NCBI GenBank assembly: GCA_015680685.1
Contig: MNCI01014214.1
Span: 35,457-99,456 of the forward strand
Direction of reading: 5' to 3'
DNA from: Gnetum montanum
Lineage: Eukaryota > Streptophyta > Gnetopsida > Gnetales > Gnetaceae
DNA: 64,000 nt
Part shown: positions 57,263-64,000 of the stretch, one piece after another
Layout: each line of letters opens with the position of its first letter
Numbering within the stretch: the first letter of the stretch is position 1
Translations under genes and position numbers: made by a program
The notes under the pieces: model-generated
Seen by the model: the letters and a program-made list of their open reading frames with translations, nothing else
Databases searched by the model: none
What the model was told of the DNA's origin: nothing

Positions 57263-59455
57263 GGCTAGTGCAATTACCACCTCAACGGATGGACAACCAT
57301 GTTCTTTTTTTTTGGATCTCCTCCCTCCAATTCAGTCATGGGAGAGATGGCCACCCATGCTAACCATCAACATGGCTTCTCAATTTTTCTATATTTTTTT
57401 CACATTTTGTATTTTTACAAATTATGTATTTTACAAATTTTTCTAATTTTCACCATCGTTAGTACCTTTGAACCTTTCTTGATTATTTTACACTATTTTA
57501 CATTTTTCACTTTATTTTTTTTTTATCCAAGTATGATATTTCCTCATTTTTGCTAATAAAAGTTACTTTATTATCATAAGACATAATGTCACTATTATTG
57601 TTTACTAATGATGGTTTGTGCTTAATGTTGTGATTGTTGATGTCTGATTTCTATTTTTTAATTCTAATGTCTAATGACTTTGACATGGTTTATTTTTCAT
57701 GGAACAAGGAGTGAATCCACATCATCCTCCCATCTGATAAACTCTATGATTTTCCTTGTTTTGGGAATTTGAGGTCTATTCTATTAGAGAAACTTTTACT
57801 CAATCAATGACTTTGGTAGTTTTAGAATTAGGAATGATTTAGAGGTTTGTAAAGGGTGTGACTTCAAGGGGACTCAATACTCTTTGTACTCTTCTACTTG
57901 CTTGAGTGATTGGGTGTTTTTCACAGACTTCTTACCATTCCATACCAACCACTAATAGGAAGTCAAATAAGTCATTTCATGGTGTGGCTTTCATTCAAAA
58001 ATAACAACAAAAAATAATGGGAATTCAAAGCACACCCCCTCAAAATGAAGAATCCCTTGCATGGTGTGGTTCCCATTTCAAAAAAAATAATGGAAATTCA
58101 AAGAACATCCCTTGGACAAATAAACAAGATATAAGCATTGGTTATGGGACTCGAACAACATGCACCTATGCCTGAAGGTTTCATCTAACTAAGGCCCTCT
58201 CTCTCTCACTTTCTACTTCTCTTTTCTTCTCTCTATGGAATGGTGGTTGTCTTGTGATAGCACTATTGTGTCTCAAGTGGGTGGATCAATCTTAGAGTGG
58301 CAATGCAAAGTCACTGAAAGTGAATGATTTTGATTCAAACTAAGGATGGAACTTCTCAGGTTATTTTAAACATAAATTCCACAAGGGACTTCTTATGACC
58401 TCAATTTAAATCTCCATTCCACCTTCTCTATCATCCATCCATGCTACCATAACTCACCTCACTACCGTGTTCTATGTTATGCTTTATCTGTTGGTCTAAT
58501 GTGTTGGGATTCTTGAGTAGATTCTTTCAAGTTGGTCCTTAACTTGTCATGATCATTAAATTAACTTTGGGACCTATGAAATCCTTAGTTGAGGATATGC
58601 AGGGGCAAAAAAGGATGAGCCTACTATGCGAAAGACCCACTTGCATAGCTCTTGGCTTAATTAGTTAAGGTTCCATTGAGTATACAGCTTAGTGCTCCTT
58701 ACTCTTTCATTTCATTCATCCACTAAATTAATTTTTTTTCATTTCTCCAAATTTTTATGCTTCAACATCCTCTTCTCATGTTTTCATACTATTCTTGGTC
58801 TTCTAAACTTTCTTTAGACCCCAATTTCATTCAAAAACTCTTCATATTTTGTAAGATTAACTAAACTTAATGTATAACTATAATGATTAATGGTTTCATC
58901 ATTGAGGCCCCATCAATGCATCCACCCTCATTAATGAGGCCCAGTTGACTAAACCTCATTGATGTAAGATAAAACCCTATATATACCACCGAACACTTTG
59001 CAATTTTTTTGCCATTTTCTCATAACACATGGGGAGTTTTTGAAATTCTTTAGAGCCCAAACCCTTCCAAAGCTCATAACTTCCCAACCATTTTTCCAAA
59101 TCACTTCATTTTTTATCTTTCTTTTACCAAAGGTAAGATCTTTATCATGGGGGCCACAAACCTTAAGGTTTTCAATGAAAAATTGATAATTTTTTCTTTT
59201 TTGGAAATTTTTCTAACTCCCCAAAGGATTAATAACACTAACAACATATAAACATTGACTTTTTTGACAATTAACCCTTCCAACAACCTTTGGGATGATT
59301 TATTAATGATAATACATAAATAAATGATAATTGGATTAATTAAATTAGCCATAATCACAAACTAGCCAAGTGTAACTATCCCTAAGAGATAAGGTATCCC
59401 AATTATTTTAAGGTTACATAATGATTACTAATTCATAGTATTATTGTGATTATAG
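57263..59455 (+). other. Element E: noncoding stretch between integrase and the third ORF
   Basis: 2.2 kb, AT-rich, without conserved coding sequence that I can see. Its last part holds an LTR-like promoter segment (58895-58990). Confidence 0.6.
58895..58990 (+). promoter_or_regulatory. LTR-like internal promoter upstream of the third ORF
   Basis: Contains CATTGAGGCCCCATCAATG, the palindrome CCTCATTAATGAGG (58926-58939), GAGGCCCAGTTGAC, CCTCATTGATG and the TATA-like CCCTATATATACC (58975-58987). The 5' ends of both LTRs of E have the same kind of words in the same order ahead of TATAAATA (48410-48547; 62520-62657). The third ORF starts about 470 bp downstream. Confidence 0.5.
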
Positions 59456-62261
59456 ATGGCACCAAAACAAAAACATCCACAAGAAGGAAAACCCTCATAA
59501 CAATGGGAGAAGTAGCCTAGAGCTAGAAAGGGCCAACAAGAACAAGGCCAAAGTGGAATTTATCTAATAGATCCCAGAAGAAGAAGTGTCGAATGAACAA
59601 TCATGATGGGGAGAAATGCCTAGACCAACGCCAAGGCTTCAGGTCACTTTGATTTAAGCCTACCTTGATATCATCAAGTCTCAAGAGATTCAAGAATCCG
59701 TTCTTCAAGAGATCAACCTCAAGTTATTTTTGGAGAAAGCTCCAAAGAATGTCAAGGCTCAACTATGAACCTCTCCCATGTGGCCAATCATCATGTCCAA
59801 TAGGAAGTGGTACATGGGAGAAACATACCTCTTCTAGAACAATTGAAGGTTGGGATCCACAGTTAAGATTAAGGACATTTAAGTGTCCTACTTGGTAGAG
59901 GCTATTGCATAGGCACTTGGGTTGCCTAACATTGCAACATAGGTAGCAAAATTATCCATGCAAGATGATCCCCAGGCCAAAAAGGAGTGGACCCAATGAT
60001 ACTATGAGGTGGATCGTAACGAGTATGATGCACTCACACCAGTGGAGCAAATTTACTTCATGATCATGGCCTATCACCTCAATCCAATGGTGAGGCCAAG
60101 CAAGGCAACCACCTTCTCTACCTGAGCATGTGCTACTCTAAGCTAGAAGTTCCCCATTAACCTTCCACAACTACTATACTTGAAAATTAAGTGTTTTAAA
60201 GAAAATGAACGTAGAAGGAAGACCTTTCCCTTTCCATGCCTCATTCGAAAACTTTGCATGAGGACACAAATTGTTTGCTACTCTAATGATACACTTAGGC
60301 ATACTCCTTTGGCTTCATGGTTTGAGATCATGAAAGAGAATATGCCAGCAACAACTCAATTAGAAGAGCATCTGCCAGCACCACCCACTCAAGAAACAAT
60401 ATTCGAGCCTCGCATAGTCATTAAATGCCTACACAAAATCCAAGAATAGCTCTTAATTAAACAAAAGCAACATGCAAGAATGAGTGGGGTAGATCCATCT
60501 ATGTATCAACCAACAATGAGTCACCTTAACGAGGTGGCTCAACCAATTAGCCAGATGGAGAGGGATGGTCCAATCTTCTCTACCCAAAGAACACAACTAC
60601 CTACAAGGTCAGATCCCAATACTCGAGAGGTGATGATGTCACTATCACAACACCATCTATTTCCAAAAGTCTTTGGGAATGTCTCCACTTTCTCAATGCA
60701 GTTGAAGAAAGGCGAAAGGGACAACTATCTTGGTGATGCAACACCAAGGGTAGGAAATAATGGCTGAAGTGGTGGCTAACCATATAGTTGAAGCATTGAA
60801 TGCATCTGTAGCATCTATACTAGACATATCTGCACTTCAAGATATGTAGACATCCACAGACATGGTCAGCGAGAAATTAAATGTAGCTTAGCATAAAAAA
60901 TTACTGGAACAACTGGTAGGAACCAAGCAACCGACTCCAAATATCTTTGATCTATCAGAAAACATCACTACAACCCAATTGAAGCTACTGAATGCAAGGG
61001 GCGGATGTATTATTTTGGAGGGGCAACTAGAAATGGCTCAAGAGCAAAATCAATGCTTAGCCATAGAGGTTGCCAAACTTCGTGCTTGACTTGTAGATCC
61101 TGTGATCGTAAACCCAACAATAACAAGAGATGAAGCTTTCAAATAGCTTCAAAAAAGATTCCAAAAGGTTGAGGAGGAGGTAGCAATGGACATCTTTAAA
61201 TATTCCATAGCTGAAATAAAAACATGATCAATCTAGAAGGATTTGAACTAGATGTACTAGGAGAATGAAACATTGACCACATAAAATTATTGCCTACAAA
61301 ATGTTGATGCTCAGAAGGATCAAATGCAAGAATTTACTCATCAATAGAAATAGTATCTTGCCAAGGTAAATACTAAATTGAGGAATTTGGCTATGAAAAA
61401 CCACAATCTATCAATGGAGGAGGTGTGCACCTTCTGTCAGAAGTCTACCATCAAGATCGCCACTTGGAAGAATGAAGCCCTCAAATTTGAGAAAGTGAAA
61501 AATCACTATAGATACCAAGTTGGCTTATAGAAAGAAGTTAATGAGAAACACATCTAGATGACAAAGGAAAAAATGAATAAAGCCCTCCAACAACTCCAAA
61601 AAGGAAGAGAAGTGTGGCAACCCATCGTTGATGGGGTTGACACCTACAACAAAGTGGAGATCCACTTAAAGAAGTTTCAAATCAAGCAGATGACAAAGTA
61701 TATAGAGTTGGCCAATCTCCATTATGCAAACTTGGCAATGCTGACTACTAAATGACCATGGTTAGAATTAGAAAAATTAGTGGCTAGCTCATATCTACTA
61801 TACAAGGCCAAGTTCAAACACCACAAGGACACCAAGCAAAAGCTTGAAACTGCTAACACTAAACTTAAAGTTCTCAGAGGGAAATTCAAAGATCAATGAT
61901 CTATCATGAAGAACCTAGCTAGATGGATGAACGACTACTAGGAGCTGAAGAACATAGTTAAGACATTCGACATTGAACACAAATAGTTCACTACCTAGTT
62001 CGTGAATGTAAAGGAGTTATTTCTAGTAATCTTGTGTCTTTGGGATGTTCTCGTTCCAACCCACATTTGGGAAGCTACATGGATAGTGCATGATCCCAAG
62101 AGTAAGGAGGAGAAAATGAAAGCACTGCTAGATGCTTTTTACCTCCTACCTGAAGTTGTAGCAGTAGCAGGACAACCACAAGCAACTCAACCACCACTTG
62201 TGCATGAACCCGGTAAAGGTCCTTCATAGCCTCAGGAACCACCACCACCTAGGACCATTTG
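59456..62261 (+). pseudogene. Element E third ORF: plant transposon-like domain plus coiled coil
   Basis: Start MAPKQKHPQEGK at 59456. About 930 codons in two to three frames (frameshifts near 59500 and 60765). The N-terminal half (about 59870-60250) has VEAIA, ALGLPNIAT, EYDALTPVEQIYFMIMAYHL and FPFPCLIRKLCM, which recall the 'putative plant transposon protein' domain of plant retroelement ORFs (recalled, not searched). The C-terminal half (60765-62230) is rich in Gln, Glu, Lys and Leu and likely a long coiled coil, ending in a Pro-rich tail. Nearly all stops are TAG or TAA where Gln fits. It sits in the place of the env-like gene of Athila-type elements, but I see no signal peptide or membrane segment. 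The function is unknown. Confidence 0.65.
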
Positions 62262-62498
62262 ATCTTCTCTAATAGCTTAACAACATCAAGGAACATGTTG
62301 TCCAATTTTTGAAAAATTGATTCATGATGTTCAATTTTATGTCTTAAACACCATCATTTTTTGTAATGTGTTGATCTATACACCTAGGCACTCCATTTTT
62401 TATTAAGTCAATCAGTTTGTTTTGTTTAAGGAAAAGTTAGTCAATAATCCCATACCTTCCGAAATTTGTAAAAGAATTCGAGGATGAGTTTTCATTTA

Positions 62499-62510
62499 GT
62501 TATGGGGGTA
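62499..62510 (+). promoter_or_regulatory. Polypurine tract of element E
   Basis: GTTATGGGGGTA directly before the 3' LTR; short G-rich tract as expected for a PPT. Confidence 0.7.
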
Positions 62511-63444
62511 TGATAAGTCACATTCTATTGGCTGCATCAACGAGACCTCATCAATGCAGCCTCGTCATCTAGGCTTCATTGATGAAGCCTAGTTGATGCA
62601 TCATATCATGTATTGACATGGCCCTGTCAACATAGTGTTTGTAGTCAACTATAAATACATGCTTACAGCCACATTTATGGCAAATAGATATTGTAGTTGT
62701 AGCAAAACTCTTGCAATTTTTCCATTTAAAAGTTAGAATTTTTTCCCAAGTGCCTACAGTAGCAGTCATTTAGTGTATGGATCTTTATTCGAGCATTGTT
62801 TTACCTAAGCATGACAGTGTGTGCGGCAATAAAGATGAGCTTTCTGATAAACCTTGTAGCACTTTAGATAGAATAGCTATTTATTTATGCATTTACTATT
62901 TCCAATTAATTAATAAATGTTTCAATTAGTTGTTAAATATTTTCTAGTTATTATGTTAATGAGGCAATTAAGCAAAATAGATTACACACATAAGTACAAC
63001 TACTTTGACCATAACACATATTCGCTTGGTAATCCCATTAGTGTTATTGCTTAGTACACCCAGTAGCATAGCACTTGGTCGCCTAGAAATGGATACATGG
63101 GTTCAAGACATGTACAGAAAGTGGGATCAGATGCTTATGTTAGGATTAGTTAAATGCTACTTAATTAGTTAATTTAGTCTAGTTAATCTAATTCCTTTTA
63201 TCTACATTTTGAGCACCAAACTATAAAACATAAAATGATAAAAATCAGATGCCTTAGTTACACTTAACCATACCAACTAACATCACAAGTGTAATTGGGA
63301 AGACAACGATTAACCTTAAGGCTAGATTCACTTCCTAAAGGACTACTGCACCAAAAACGATAAAGTCTATAGAATTTGACCAAATCACACGTGAACGCTT
63401 TGTGATTCATATGGTTAGACGTAGGGGTACCTCACCACTCATCA
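62511..63444 (+). repeat. Element E 3' LTR
   Basis: TGATAAGTCACA ... CCACTCATCA, 934 bp, homologous to 48401-49301; TATAAATA at 62650-62657; palindrome with arms GGCTTCAT/ATGAAGCC at 62574-62591. Confidence 0.93.
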
Positions 63445-63449
63445 CCCTA
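63445..63449. repeat. Target-site duplication CCCTA, right copy (element E)
   Basis: Identical to 48396-48400. Confidence 0.92.
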
Positions 63450-64000
63450 TCATTCACATTAAATTGTTATTTTCCTTTTTATGCTCTTGGATTATGGATG
63501 GCCTAACATATTATTCTAGTAAATGTGGATTTTTTAGATGGTTACTTTCCTATGGTTTTAGTTTAACTATGCAATTATTGATTACTTTTGTTTTTTTTAT
63601 TTCATTTCTTACATAATACCTTGCTAGACTAGCCTAGGTTAGGGATGTTACAATAATCAACCTTAACCATGAGGTATGAATGGACATGTCAAATGAAGCT
63701 CTAACTCAATTATTTATATATTTATTCTATATATCTATAGTTTAGCCAAAAGGATCTTTTTCTTTTATGAAAAATTAAATATTATATTCAAACCTTCCTA
63801 TGATTAAATAGCTCTTTGTCACAACCTAAAAATTTCTAAAGGTTTAGTTATTTAATTTAACACACATGATTAATTCTTTAATGTTGTTAGATGTGTTTCA
63901 ATAGATTAACTCTAATTTTTTAAGTTAAATCATAGGATTGAATTACTATTATTCTTATTATTACTATTATTTTTGTAATTGTTGTTAGTTTCCTACATAA
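63450..64000. other. AT-rich flank right of element E
   Basis: No gene. At about 63608-63653 a stretch (CTTACATAATACC ... CCTAGGTTAGGGATGTTACA) matches one at 47514-47571; on the minus strand it begins TGTAACATCCCTAACC, like the start of many plant gypsy LTRs. Confidence 0.5.

Larger units (their letters stand above)
48401..63444 (+). mobile_element. Element E: full-length but decayed Ty3/gypsy element with a third ORF
   Basis: It has LTRs of 901 and 934 bp, PBS, gag, PR, RT, RNase H, INT, a noncoding stretch, a third ORF, PPT and a perfect CCCTA target duplication. Total 15,044 bp; without solo LTR D it is 13.3 kb. The gag core and the position of the extra ORF after integrase recall the Athila group, but I base that on memory of family patterns. 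The LTRs differ at about one base in five near their start by eye, so E is old. All coding parts carry stops. Confidence 0.92.

Noticed and set aside
59456-62261. Envelope gene for the third ORF of E
   Set aside because: No signal peptide, membrane segment or glycosylation-rich ectodomain could be seen; position alone is not enough.

Overview
The window looks like nuclear DNA of a seed plant with a large, retrotransposon-rich genome, possibly a gymnosperm; I cannot name the species. It is AT-rich, has TG...CA-bounded LTRs with 5-bp target duplications, and holds degenerate plant gag/pol sequence plus fragments of a plant ascorbate peroxidase and a plant-type leucine-rich-repeat protein. I see no intact host gene, no tRNA or rRNA, and nothing bacterial or viral beyond LTR retroelements. 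Almost every coding stretch carries stops or frameshifts, so these are fossils of different ages.

Layout. (1) Element A (1-28099, +) is a Tat-lineage Ty3/gypsy element that starts outside the window: gag and protease (1-2060), a long PR-RT spacer carrying a spliced-looking antisense gene (3003-6803), then RT, two RNase H domains and integrase (8719-8985 and 12582-15795), PPT and 3' LTR (17804-18926 and 27523-28099). A 3.6-kb TG...CA insertion, H (8986-12576, target duplication CTTTG), splits its RT and carries gene fragments. (2) Element B (18927-27522, -) is a related gag-protease-only, non-autonomous element nested in the 3' LTR of A. (3) Element C (28100-about 43249, +) is a second copy of the A family, with a truncated 5' LTR, a full gag-pol plan and a second copy of the antisense gene; its 3' end is lost. 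(4) Element F (about 43250-45997, -) is a 5' LTR, PBS and gag remnant of another element. (5) 45998-48400 and 63445-64000 are AT-rich sequence with old LTR-like remnants. (6) Element E (48401-63444, +, target duplication CCCTA) is a complete but decayed gypsy element of another lineage: gag, PR, RT, RNase H, INT and a long third ORF. A solo LTR of the A family, D (51376-53096, target duplication AAGTG), is nested in its gag.

How it fits together. The A/B/C/D LTRs share the start TGAAACACCAC, a TATAAATA box, the PPT core AAAGAGGGGCCA and a PBS region near CTAGAAGGAGGG. B probably depended on proteins from relatives, because it lacks RT, RNase H and INT. Most in-frame stops lie where Gln or Trp is expected, as in long-methylated DNA losing C to T. 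The features most worth a second look are the antisense spliced gene inside the PR-RT spacer of A and C with hairpin arrays resembling those of the LTR, the gene-fragment-bearing insertion H, and the third ORF of E, which is preceded by an LTR-like promoter segment.
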